Below are positions 8,998-17,006 of a DNA stretch of 64,000 nt, piece after piece; within the stretch, counting starts at the first letter, position 1, and each line of letters opens with the position of its first letter. A program made the position numbers and the translations under genes. Origin of the DNA: Variovorax sp. (lineage in GTDB: Bacteria; Pseudomonadota; Gammaproteobacteria; Burkholderiales; Burkholderiaceae_C); contig JANXTS010000016.1 in assembly GCA_025352265.1 (NCBI GenBank), positions 122,424 through 186,423 of the forward strand, given 5' to 3'. The notes under the pieces are model-generated. The model was not told the origin of the DNA and ran no database searches. It saw only the letters and a program-made list of their open reading frames with translations.

Positions 8998-9384
8998 TCA
9001 GGACGCCACAAGAGATTCACTGGAATCGAAATCAAGTTCGACCTTCGCCCCGCTCGGGTCGTGGCAAAAGAGCTGCCAAGTGCCGGAGCCGACTTGCTGG
9101 CCGAGGTCGTATTTCCAGCCGCTCTGGTCGAAGCGGGCTTTGACCGCACTCAGACCTTCGGCCGTAAACGCCATGTGGTCGATAACGCCTGTGCGCTGCG
9201 CCGGCACAGGACGGCCGAAGTACATATGCAGCACCGCCTGAGTGCCGGTGCCATAGAGCCATGCGCCGGAAAAGCCGAGGTCCGGCCGATAGCCTACGTG
9301 CAGACCGAGCAGGCCGCAGTAAAAGTCCAGCGTTTTCACCTCGTCTTCTGCGGTCACGGTGAAGTGGTTCATTCCGACGATCAT
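8998..9384 (-). CDS. VOC (glyoxalase/dioxygenase fold) protein
   Basis: A 128-residue single-module-pair VOC protein. It starts MNHFTVTAEDEVKTLDFYCGLLGL from Met5, with the usual first metal-ligand His in the opening strand. It continues with VIDHMAFTAEGLSAVKARF and ends with the ligand-type DPSGAKVELDF. VOC enzymes include glyoxalases, extradiol dioxygenases and epimerases; the specificity cannot be read here. It lies 21 bp after the SRPBCC-oxidoreductase gene and is the last gene of the long catabolic operon. Confidence 0.85.
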   Translation of the reverse strand: MIVGMNHFTVTAEDEVKTLDFYCGLLGLHVGYRPDLGFSGAWLYGTGTQAVLHMYFGRPVPAQRTGVIDHMAFTAEGLSAVKARFDQSGWKYDLGQQVGSGTWQLFCHDPSGAKVELDFDSSESLVAS

Positions 9385-9405
9385 CTTTGCCTCCGTTTCA
9401 ATTCG

Positions 9406-10887
9406 TTATGTAACGAGCACCAGTGCACCAACGCTGCCACGCGACTCCAGCCGTGCGTGCGCCTGCGCTGCTGACTCAAGCGAAAAGCGCTCGATCGTCG
9501 GCCTTTTGATGACGCCATCGGCCAGTGCGTTCCAAACCCGTTGCGCGCGCTCGGCCGACTGCCCGGGTGCTGAGACGTAGTCGAACACCGCGGGTCGTGA
9601 AAAGCTGAGCGACTTGGCGCCGAGCGTGTCCGACGACAGCGCCGTCAAGGCGCCGCTGGCTTGGCCGAGGCTGATCCAGTGGCCGCGGCTCGCGAGCGAT
9701 GCGAGGTTCTCATCGCGTGCCGCTTCGCCGAGCCCGTCGATCAACAGATCGACGCCACCGCAGGCCTGTTGCACCGCATTGGCGAAGCGGTAGTCGCGCG
9801 TGACGATGACATGCTCGCAGCCGTGATCGCGCGCGACGCGGGCCTTGGCCTCGCTCGACACCGTGCCCACCACGGTCGCGCCGAGGTGACGCGCCCATGC
9901 ACATAGCAACAGTCCGACGCCGCCCGCCGCAGCGTGCACGAGGATGCGCGTGCCGCGTTGCACGCGTCCCAAGTCATGGAGCAAGTAGTCGGCGGTGATT
10001 CCCTTGAGCAGCAGTGCCGCGGCAACGTCGTCTTCGATGACAGGCGGCAAGCGCACCACCCACTCTGCGGGCACGGAGCGCACACCGCAGTAGGCACCGG
10101 GCACGGGGCCAAGGTATGCCACGCGGTCGCCCGCAAAAAAGCCATGGACGTTTTCGCCGACATCGAGCACGCCACCGGCGGCCTCCATGCCGGGAACGCC
10201 AAGCGATTCTTCAGACACCGGCAGCATGGAAGGAATCCAGCCACGACGGAGATAGACGTCGATGTAGTTGATGCCGATGGCGCGCTGCCGGATGCGTATC
10301 TCGCCCGGGCGTGGTGCTGCGGCCTCGCCGCTTCGCGGCTGCAGCACGTCGGGGCCACCATAGTGCGAAAGGCCGACACGTCGCGTGGACACAGGCAACG
10401 CGCGAGGCATCGAAGATGTGGTGCCGTCGCCTTGATGAAGGTCACCGCCTTGCTGCAAATACCGTCGCAGATTGGCAAATCCGGCCTCGTAAACGCCCTG
10501 CGCCACCGTATCGCGCAACTCCCGTTCCCGTCCCGGCGGCGTCCCGAAGCTCGACTCCCAATGCCAGAACGTCCGATTGCCATCGGTCACCGGCTTGAGG
10601 GTAAGCGTCGCCACGTAGCGTTGTAGCGGCAAGGTCGCCTCGACGATGCAGTAAGTGCTCTTGTGATCCTTGTCGGACAACGTCAGCAATTGCTCGCGGA
10701 TGCGGTTGCCGTCTTTCAGCGTGAAGCTGCGCACGCACCCGACCTGGTCACCGCGCTCATCGCCTTCGATGCGGCTCGACTCGACGACGTCGTGCCACTC
10801 GGCATGGCTGTTGAAGTCGCGCAGCACAGCCCAGACGCGCTCGATCGGCGCATCGATGATGGTCGAGCGCACAACTTTTTGAAGCAT
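9406..10887 (-). CDS. SRPBCC domain fused to quinone-oxidoreductase-like MDR enzyme
   Basis: A 493-residue two-domain protein. Residues 1-145 are an SRPBCC/polyketide-cyclase-like ligand-binding domain. Residues 170-493 are a zinc-independent medium-chain dehydrogenase/reductase of the QOR (quinone oxidoreductase) type, with INYIDVYLRRG and the NADPH-binding loop AAGGVGLL at 320-327. The linker (about 146-168) is Gly/Ser-rich with no stop. The SRPBCC half is paralogous to the whole product of the gene just upstream (shared RDFN, VGC(I/V)R, TLKLTPVTDG-like motifs). The start codon overlaps the preceding stop as TGATG, so translation is probably coupled. The fusion suggests the cup-like domain delivers or captures the substrate of the reductase; this is inference. 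Confidence 0.88.
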   Translation of the reverse strand: MLQKVVRSTIIDAPIERVWAVLRDFNSHAEWHDVVESSRIEGDERGDQVGCVRSFTLKDGNRIREQLLTLSDKDHKSTYCIVEATLPLQRYVATLTLKPVTDGNRTFWHWESSFGTPPGRERELRDTVAQGVYEAGFANLRRYLQQGGDLHQGDGTTSSMPRALPVSTRRVGLSHYGGPDVLQPRSGEAAAPRPGEIRIRQRAIGINYIDVYLRRGWIPSMLPVSEESLGVPGMEAAGGVLDVGENVHGFFAGDRVAYLGPVPGAYCGVRSVPAEWVVRLPPVIEDDVAAALLLKGITADYLLHDLGRVQRGTRILVHAAAGGVGLLLCAWARHLGATVVGTVSSEAKARVARDHGCEHVIVTRDYRFANAVQQACGGVDLLIDGLGEAARDENLASLASRGHWISLGQASGALTALSSDTLGAKSLSFSRPAVFDYVSAPGQSAERAQRVWNALADGVIKRPTIERFSLESAAQAHARLESRGSVGALVLVT

Positions 10888-11327
10888 CAGCGCCCGCCGA
10901 AATGCCGCTTCAATGCATCGAAGCCGCCCTGGAAGACACCGGCGCCAATGGACTCGGTCAGCTCGCTCTCACGGCCTTCGTCGCATTCGAATTCGGCGCT
11001 CCATTCAGCGAAGCAGCGCGTGCCGTCGGTCACCGGCGTCAGCTTCAATGTGGCGGTGTAGTCGATCACGCCCATCGGGCTTTCGAGGATCTCGTAGGTG
11101 CAGCTGTATTCGTAGTCCGACAGGGCAAGCAGGCGCTCGCGAATCGTGCCGCCATCGCGCAAATGAAAATGCCGGATGCAGCCGACACGATCAGCCGGCT
11201 GGCCGTTCTCGATGCGGCTGTCGGCGATCAGCGGATGCCATTGCGGCATGCCGTTGAAGTCGCGCACGCGCGACCACACGCTGTCGGCCCCGGCATCGAT
11301 CACGCTGGAAACATAGACGTTCACCAT
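10887..11327 (-). CDS. SRPBCC family (polyketide cyclase/MxaD-like) protein
   Basis: A 146-residue START/Bet v1-like fold protein. Typical features are the N-terminal VSSVIDAGADSVWSRVRDFN strand-helix, a central VGCIRHFHLRDG strand, and the long C-terminal helix ending FDALKRHFGGR. It has the same architecture as the first domain of the next gene and is probably its tandem duplicate. It lies 12 bp downstream of the SPFH gene and overlaps the next start by one base. It probably binds a hydrophobic intermediate; the actual ligand is unknown. Confidence 0.85.
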   Translation of the reverse strand: MVNVYVSSVIDAGADSVWSRVRDFNGMPQWHPLIADSRIENGQPADRVGCIRHFHLRDGGTIRERLLALSDYEYSCTYEILESPMGVIDYTATLKLTPVTDGTRCFAEWSAEFECDEGRESELTESIGAGVFQGGFDALKRHFGGR

Positions 11328-11339
11328 GCGCTTTCCTTC

Positions 11340-13034
11340 CTATTCCTGCGAGGCCTTGGAGGGCAACGCGACATGCGAGCCACTCACGTTGCCGACCAGT
11401 TTCTGGATGTCGCCGCCCTCGATGCCGATCTCGCGCAGCAACTGATCGACCAGCGGCGCCTGCGCCCTGAATCGCAAGGCAGAGTTGACCAAGCCATCGG
11501 CCAGCCCGACACCGTCGCCATCACGGCTATGGCCGCTCGACCCGCCGCCGAAGCCATCGACCTGCAGGATCTTGATTCCCTCGATGCGCTCCATCGGCCG
11601 CACCGATTCGCGGATGATTCCTTCGGCCTTTTCGACGAGTCGCATGCGCAGGGCAGACATGCGCGCCTCGGGCGTCAACATGTTGTGCGCTTCGTTCATC
11701 AGCCGTGCTGCTTCGGCCTCGATCTCGGCACGAATGCGCAGCGCAATCGACCGGATCTTGTCGGCGTCTGCATCGGCTTCCGCTTGCGCACGGATCGAGG
11801 CGCCACGGTTGGCGCTGGCGTCGCTCTCTGCTTGCGCGGCCGACGTGAGCCGCAACGCATCTCGCTCGGAAATCAGCGCCGCGGCGATCAGCTCGATGGC
11901 TTTCTTGCGCTCGGCCATCTCGACCTCGCGCGCGGTGAACACTTTCTCTTCGGCCGACACGGCTTGCGCCCGTGCAATCTCCGCTTCGGCCTGCGCCTCG
12001 CTCTGCGCCTTGCTCTCGCGTGCCACCGCGATCGAGCGCTGTTGCTCGGCCAGCTCCAGCGACATGCGCCGCTCCAGCTCCGCACTCTGAATGGCGCGCT
12101 CCTTGCCGATGCGGCCTTCTTCGATCGTTTGCTCAGAGCGGATGCGCGCCGCGTCGATGCTCTGCTTGGCGGCGATCTGCGCGCTTTCCGCGAGCTGCTC
12201 GCGTTGCGCCCGCTCCACCGCCACTTCGGAGCGTTGCCGCGAGCGCGCCATCTCGACTTCGCGCTGCTGCGACAGTCGTGCGTGCTCGCTTTCGCGATCG
12301 ATTTCGAGCGACAGCTTTTCAGCTTCCAGATTCTTGTTGCGGATGGCGATCAGGGTGTCTTGCTCGACGTCGTTGCGCTGCTTCTTGCGGTGTTCGATCT
12401 GCTCGGTCAGGCGCGTCAAGCCTTCGGCGTCGAAGGCGTTGCTCGGGTTGAAAAACTCCATGCCGGTCTGGTCGAGTTGGGTGAGTGATGCCGCCTCGAG
12501 TTCCAAGCCGTTGTTGGTGAGATCCTCGGCCACCGCTTCGCGAACGCGCTTGACGTAGGCGCCACGCTTTTCGTGCAGCTCTTCCATGGTCATTTCTGCC
12601 GCCGCGGTGCGCAGCGCATCGACGAACTTGCCTTCGACCAACTCCTTGAGCTGATCGGGCTCCATGGTGCGCAGGCCCAGCGTCTGCGCGGCCACTGCCA
12701 CCGAATCGGCATTGGCGGCCACTCGCACGTAGAACTCGGCGATCACGTCGACACGCATGCGGTCCTTGGTGATGAGCGCCTTGTCGCGGCCACGGCTCAC
12801 CTCGATACGCAGCGTGTTCATGTTGACCGGTACCACGTCGTGCACGATCGGCAGCACGAAAGCGCCGCCGTCGAGCACCACCTTTTGTCCGCCAAGGCCG
12901 GTGCGCACGAAGGCGCGCTCTTTCGAGCTGCGCAAATAGAGCCAGTGAAGCAGCCAGACCGCGATGGCGACGACGATCGCGACAACGATGAGCCCGAGGA
13001 TGAAACTACCGAATTGAGAACCTGACATGGACAT
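11340..13034 (-). CDS. SPFH/flotillin family membrane protein (YqiK-like)
   Basis: A 564-residue membrane-anchored scaffold protein. One N-terminal helix (about residues 9-34, FILGLIVVAIVVAIAVWLL) is followed by an SPFH domain (to about 210, with LITKDRMRVDVIAEFYVRV). A very long Ala/Glu/Gln/Arg-rich coiled coil (about 215-470) leads to a C-terminal oligomerisation segment. It resembles E. coli YqiK, but the usual NfeD/YqiJ partner gene is absent. A flotillin inside a catabolic/transport operon is unusual; a role in membrane clustering of the importer is only a suggestion. It lies 9 bp downstream of the PEP-hydrolase-like gene. Confidence 0.9.
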   Translation of the reverse strand: MSMSGSQFGSFILGLIVVAIVVAIAVWLLHWLYLRSSKERAFVRTGLGGQKVVLDGGAFVLPIVHDVVPVNMNTLRIEVSRGRDKALITKDRMRVDVIAEFYVRVAANADSVAVAAQTLGLRTMEPDQLKELVEGKFVDALRTAAAEMTMEELHEKRGAYVKRVREAVAEDLTNNGLELEAASLTQLDQTGMEFFNPSNAFDAEGLTRLTEQIEHRKKQRNDVEQDTLIAIRNKNLEAEKLSLEIDRESEHARLSQQREVEMARSRQRSEVAVERAQREQLAESAQIAAKQSIDAARIRSEQTIEEGRIGKERAIQSAELERRMSLELAEQQRSIAVARESKAQSEAQAEAEIARAQAVSAEEKVFTAREVEMAERKKAIELIAAALISERDALRLTSAAQAESDASANRGASIRAQAEADADADKIRSIALRIRAEIEAEAARLMNEAHNMLTPEARMSALRMRLVEKAEGIIRESVRPMERIEGIKILQVDGFGGGSSGHSRDGDGVGLADGLVNSALRFRAQAPLVDQLLREIGIEGGDIQKLVGNVSGSHVALPSKASQE

Positions 13035-13043
13035 CGTCTCCTG

Positions 13044-13874
13044 TTATCGCGTGATCTCGACAAAGCGTCGCGTGGTGTCTGTGAGCGCCGTCTCGGTGGG
13101 CAAGCGCTCCATCGAACTCGCTCCATAGAAACCGTCGCATGCGCGGCACTGTGAAAGCACGTACTGCGCATCTTTGGGCGTAGCGATCGGGCCGCCGTGG
13201 CACAGCACGATGGCATCGGGATTGACTTCGCGTGCGGCTGCCGCCCAGCGGTCGATGCGCGGTACGCAGTCGGCCAGTGTCAGCGCGGTCTCTGCGCCAA
13301 TGGCACCACCGGTGGTGAGCCCGAGGTGGCACACGACGATGTCTGCCCCGGCACCGGCCATGGCGCGCGCTTCTTGCTCGTTGAAGACATAGGGCGTCGT
13401 GAGCAGGTCGAGCGCATGGGCGCGGGCTATGAGATCGACTTCGAGCGCGTAGCCCATACCGGTTTCTTCGAGGTTGGCGCGAAAAGTGCCGTCGATAAGT
13501 CCGACCGTAGGAAAGTTTTGTACGCCTGAAAAACCGAGCGTGATGAGTCGGCCCAGGAATTCGTCGGCGATCATGAAAGGGTCGGTGCCGTTGACGCCGG
13601 CAAGTACCGGTGTGTGCTTGACCACCGGCAGCACCTCGCGTGCCATCTCGCACACGATCTCGTTGGCGTTGCCATAGGCCATCAGCCCCGCGAGCGAGCC
13701 ACGACCGGCCATGCGGTAGCGTCCCGAGTTGTAGATGACGATGAGGTCGATGCCGCCGGCTTCTTCGCACTTGGCCGACAGGCCGGTGCCCGCGCCGCCG
13801 CCGATGAGTGGCTGTCCCGACGCGATCTTGGTGCGGAAGCGCTCGAGCAATGTCGATCTTGCGATGCGTGGCAT
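13044..13874 (-). CDS. Phosphoenolpyruvate-hydrolase-like TIM-barrel protein
   Basis: A 276-residue protein of the IGPS-like/PEP hydrolase TIM-barrel family. Motifs include [44 protein letters not shown] and [10 protein letters not shown]. This family normally sits beside, or is fused to, Tm-1-like (UPF0261) proteins; here the Tm-1 domain is in the upstream gene 45 bp away. The two halves together correspond to the two domains of the tomato antiviral protein Tm-1. The catalysed reaction in bacteria is not established as far as I know. The stop is 9 bp before the SPFH gene start. Confidence 0.88.
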   Translation of the reverse strand: MPRIARSTLLERFRTKIASGQPLIGGGAGTGLSAKCEEAGGIDLIVIYNSGRYRMAGRGSLAGLMAYGNANEIVCEMAREVLPVVKHTPVLAGVNGTDPFMIADEFLGRLITLGFSGVQNFPTVGLIDGTFRANLEETGMGYALEVDLIARAHALDLLTTPYVFNEQEARAMAGAGADIVVCHLGLTTGGAIGAETALTLADCVPRIDRWAAAAREVNPDAIVLCHGGPIATPKDAQYVLSQCRACDGFYGASSMERLPTETALTDTTRRFVEITR

Positions 13875-13919
13875 GGTTGGTCGGTTTCCCTTGGTTTCTT
13901 GGTTTCGACGTTGTTGGAT

Positions 13920-16169
13920 TCAGGCGCGTCGCGCGTCGACTGGTGTGCGCGCGACCTCGTGCCATGCGACCACGAGCGCAGCAGAAAATGCTTCGTCGTT
14001 GATGTGAAGCGGCAGGCGTTGCAGACGCCGATCCGGACCGCTGCGGAACCCTGCTTCGATGGTCGAAAACAGCATGCGGTCGGCCTCGGGGTCGTGAAAC
14101 GGCTGGCCCGCCTTGTCGATCGCGGAGACGCCGCCTTCCGGGATCAGAAAGCGCACTGGGCCGCGCATGGCGTTGAGCTTGGTGGCAATGAATTCACCGA
14201 TGACGCGGCAGTCCTCGACCGTGGTGCGCATCAGCGTCACGGTCGTGTTGTGGCGGTACAGCTTGCGTGCCTTGAAGCGCTCAGGCACGGTGTCCCACGC
14301 GCCGAAGTTCACCATGTCGAGCGCACCGCACGAACCGACGTAAGGCACTGCATGGTGCGCGAACACGTCGAGCCGCGTCGGACCGGAAGACAGCACGCCA
14401 CCAACGATTTCGTCAGCGACTTCGGTCGTCGACACGTCGATCACGCCGGCGAGCAAGCCCGACTCGATCAGCTTTTCCATCGACTGGCCACCGACGCCGG
14501 TCGCATGGAACACCAGGCAGTCGTAGCTCTCTTCGAGCGCCTTGGTCACGGCCTGCACGCAGGCTGTGGTCACGCCGAACATCGTGAGGCCCACGGCTGG
14601 GCGCGTGATGGTCGACACCATGGGCGGATGCGCGACCATGCCGGCCAGCGCGTTCGCGGCATTGGCCAGCACGCTCTCGCTGATGCGGTTGATGCCCTGC
14701 ACGTCGGTGACCGAATACATCATGCAGATGTCGCTCGGTCCGACGTAGGGACGCGTGTCGCCGCTGGCCATGGTCGACACCATCATCTTGGGCACGCCGA
14801 TCGGCAATGCACGCATGCCCTGCGTTGCCATCGAGGTGCCGCCAGAGCCCCCTGCGGAAATGATTCCGCCGATGTCGCGCCGCTTGCGCACGAAGGCTTC
14901 GAAGGCGAGCCCCATCGCCTCTGTCGCACGGCCGCGGTCGTCGCTGAACACGGCCGACTCGCCTGCGGGGTGATGACGCGCCACCTCACGCGGGTGCACG
15001 CTGGCGGGCGACGGTTTGCCCGACGTGGACAAGTCGACCGTGACGACGCGGAGGCCGAGTTTTTCGATGCACTGGCGCAGGAAGGCCAGCTCGCGTCCCT
15101 TGGTGTCGAAGGTGCCCGCGACATAGGCGGCACGCACGCTGCTGGCTGCCACCGGAAAGTCGAACACAGCATTGCCCACTCTCCCGCTTGCGGTGGAAGG
15201 TTGAGCCGAGGGATGCGGCGATGGCGATGGCGATGCTGCTTCCCGCGAGATATCTGTCACCGCCGCCGCAGTCCCCCCCGCGTTCCATCGCGTGAAGCCC
15301 CGTACCGTCGCCGGCGCCAAGTCGTCGAGCGACGGTGCCCTATCGCCGTGCGCCCGGCGAACGGTAAAGACCTGCATTCCGGTGGATGGTGCGCCGTCGA
15401 TGACCCGCGGCTCCGCATCGAGTTCATCCCCATGGCCGCCCGAGCGCACTCCCAGCAGTCGCTCCTGCAACTCACGGTCTGCTGCAAGCGCCGCCGCCGG
15501 CATCTCCTGCGCGATGCGCCCGTTGACCATCAGCCCGATGCGGTCAGCCACCGACAGCGCAACACCCAGGTTCTGTTCGATCAACAGCACGGCGATCCCG
15601 TCTGCCGCAAGCTCGCGCAACGCCTGCGCGACTTGCTCGACGATCACCGGCGCGAGGCCTTCGGTGGGCTCGTCCATGACCAGCAGTTTCGGGTTCAGCA
15701 GCAGCGCACGGCCTATCGCCAGCATCTGCTGCTCGCCACCGGACAGCTGCGCTCCGCCATTGCTGCGGCGCTCGGCCAGGCGCGGAAACATCGTGTAGAC
15801 CCGGTCGACGTCGCGGCGTCGGCTCGCCACCAGTCGCAGCGTTTCGTCGACCGACAGCGAAGGCCACACGCGGCGGCCTTGCGGCACATAGGCGATGCCG
15901 CGCTTGGTGATCTCGTTCGGCGCCATGCCGAGGATCTCTTCCCCGGCGAAGCGGATACTGCCGCGTGCCGGCACCATGCCGGTGATCGCGTTGCACAGCG
16001 TTGTCTTGCCCATGCCGTTGCGGCCCACGATGCCGAGCACGCCGCGCTCCAGCGTCAAAGCCACGCCCTGCAGCGCGTGGGCTCGGCCGTAGAACACATC
16101 GAGCCCGTCGATGACCAGCGCCGTCGACTTGTTGGCCGCTGACTCGCGATCGCTGCCGAACCAGGCCAT
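13920..16169 (-). CDS. LivF-type ABC ATPase fused to Tm-1-like (UPF0261) domain
   Basis: A 749-residue fusion. Residues 1-240 are a complete LivF ATPase with Walker A GRNGMGKTT (49-57), signature LSGGE (142-146), Walker B LLVMDEP (162-168) and LLIEQN. A Ser/Pro/Ala-rich linker spans about 241-343. Residues 344-745 are a Tm-1-like/UPF0261 domain (AAYVAGTFDTKGRELAFL, ISAGGSGGTSMATQGM, FHATGVGGQSMEKLIESG, FLIPEGGVSAIDK). The start overlaps the livG stop as TGATG. The natural reading is that an ABC importer's second ATPase is physically tied to a poorly understood nucleotide-binding metabolic domain. An assembly error is unlikely because the linker reads through cleanly without stops. Confidence 0.93.
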   Translation of the reverse strand: MAWFGSDRESAANKSTALVIDGLDVFYGRAHALQGVALTLERGVLGIVGRNGMGKTTLCNAITGMVPARGSIRFAGEEILGMAPNEITKRGIAYVPQGRRVWPSLSVDETLRLVASRRRDVDRVYTMFPRLAERRSNGGAQLSGGEQQMLAIGRALLLNPKLLVMDEPTEGLAPVIVEQVAQALRELAADGIAVLLIEQNLGVALSVADRIGLMVNGRIAQEMPAAALAADRELQERLLGVRSGGHGDELDAEPRVIDGAPSTGMQVFTVRRAHGDRAPSLDDLAPATVRGFTRWNAGGTAAAVTDISREAASPSPSPHPSAQPSTASGRVGNAVFDFPVAASSVRAAYVAGTFDTKGRELAFLRQCIEKLGLRVVTVDLSTSGKPSPASVHPREVARHHPAGESAVFSDDRGRATEAMGLAFEAFVRKRRDIGGIISAGGSGGTSMATQGMRALPIGVPKMMVSTMASGDTRPYVGPSDICMMYSVTDVQGINRISESVLANAANALAGMVAHPPMVSTITRPAVGLTMFGVTTACVQAVTKALEESYDCLVFHATGVGGQSMEKLIESGLLAGVIDVSTTEVADEIVGGVLSSGPTRLDVFAHHAVPYVGSCGALDMVNFGAWDTVPERFKARKLYRHNTTVTLMRTTVEDCRVIGEFIATKLNAMRGPVRFLIPEGGVSAIDKAGQPFHDPEADRMLFSTIEAGFRSGPDRRLQRLPLHINDEAFSAALVVAWHEVARTPVDARRA

Positions 16170-16987
16170 CAGTGCTTACTCCCCATATAAATGGCTTGGA
16201 CCTGCGCGTCGTTCTCGATCTCGTCCGGACTGCCGGTGCGCAGCACGCGGCCGTTGTGCATGACTGTCACGCGGTCGACCACGCGCAGCGCAATATCGAG
16301 GTCGTGCTCGATCAGCACGAAGCTCATGTGCGCAGGCAACGAGGTCAGCAGCGCGACCAATTCGCGGCGTTCGGCAGGTGATAGGCCGGCGGCTGGCTCG
16401 TCGAACAGGATGAGCCGCGGCGCACCGGCCAGTGCCATGCCGATCTCGAGCTGGCGCTGCTGGCCATGCGCCAGGTTGGCCACGCGCTCGTCGGCGATAT
16501 GGCTCAGGCGGGATCGGTCGAGCAGGTCTTCCGTAGCGCGAGTCGATGGGTGCCCCACGCCCGCGCGCCGAAAGCTGAAGCGGCCGCTGGCAACGCCGCG
16601 CACCGCGAGAAAAAGGTTGTCTCGCACCGTCAGGTCGCGAAACAGAAGTGAAGACTGGTAAGTGCGCCGCATGCCCTTGCGAATGCGGTCTTGCGGCGCG
16701 AGGTCGGTGATGTCTTCGCCAAAGAAATAGATGCGGCCGGCGGTGGGCGGGAAGTCGCCGGTGATCGCATTGAAGAGTGTCGTCTTGCCAGCGCCGTTCG
16801 ATCCGAGTACCGCGTACTTCTGGCCGGCTGTGACCGTGAGCGACACATCGTCGACTGCACGCAGCGCCCCGAAGGCGCGCGTCACCCCGTCCAGCCGCAA
16901 CGCATCGCCCGAGAGCAGCTGCGTTTCGGGCTTTCGGTTCGTCGGGCCGCGTGAAGCGGTCTGGCGGAGCGGGGTGATCGTGGCCAT
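16169..16987 (-). CDS. LivG-type branched-chain/aromatic substrate ABC ATPase
   Basis: A 272-residue ATPase of the HAAT (LivG) subfamily. It has Walker A GSNGAGKTT, a degenerate signature LAHGQQRQLEIG, Walker B LILFDEP and the H-loop LIEHDLD. The ATG at 16987 (MATITPLRQ) is preferred because an upstream in-frame start would run into the substrate-binding-protein gene. It lies 19 bp after that gene and overlaps the LivF-Tm-1 gene by one base. The signature motif has His for Ser (HGQQ for SGGQ), common in LivG. Confidence 0.92.
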   Translation of the reverse strand: MATITPLRQTASRGPTNRKPETQLLSGDALRLDGVTRAFGALRAVDDVSLTVTAGQKYAVLGSNGAGKTTLFNAITGDFPPTAGRIYFFGEDITDLAPQDRIRKGMRRTYQSSLLFRDLTVRDNLFLAVRGVASGRFSFRRAGVGHPSTRATEDLLDRSRLSHIADERVANLAHGQQRQLEIGMALAGAPRLILFDEPAAGLSPAERRELVALLTSLPAHMSFVLIEHDLDIALRVVDRVTVMHNGRVLRTGSPDEIENDAQVQAIYMGSKH

Positions 16988-17006
16988 GTGTGCGTTGTCT
17001 AGAGCA

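Noticed and set aside
10902..12488. Plus-strand frame of about 528 codons opposite the SPFH gene
   Set aside because: Mirror of the Ala/Glu-rich coiled coil; no start signal and no motif.
13614..16142. Long plus-strand open frame (about 840 codons) opposite the LivF-Tm-1 gene
   Set aside because: It is a high-GC antisense shadow with Arg/His-rich composition and no recognisable motif; the minus strand carries complete ABC and UPF0261 domains.
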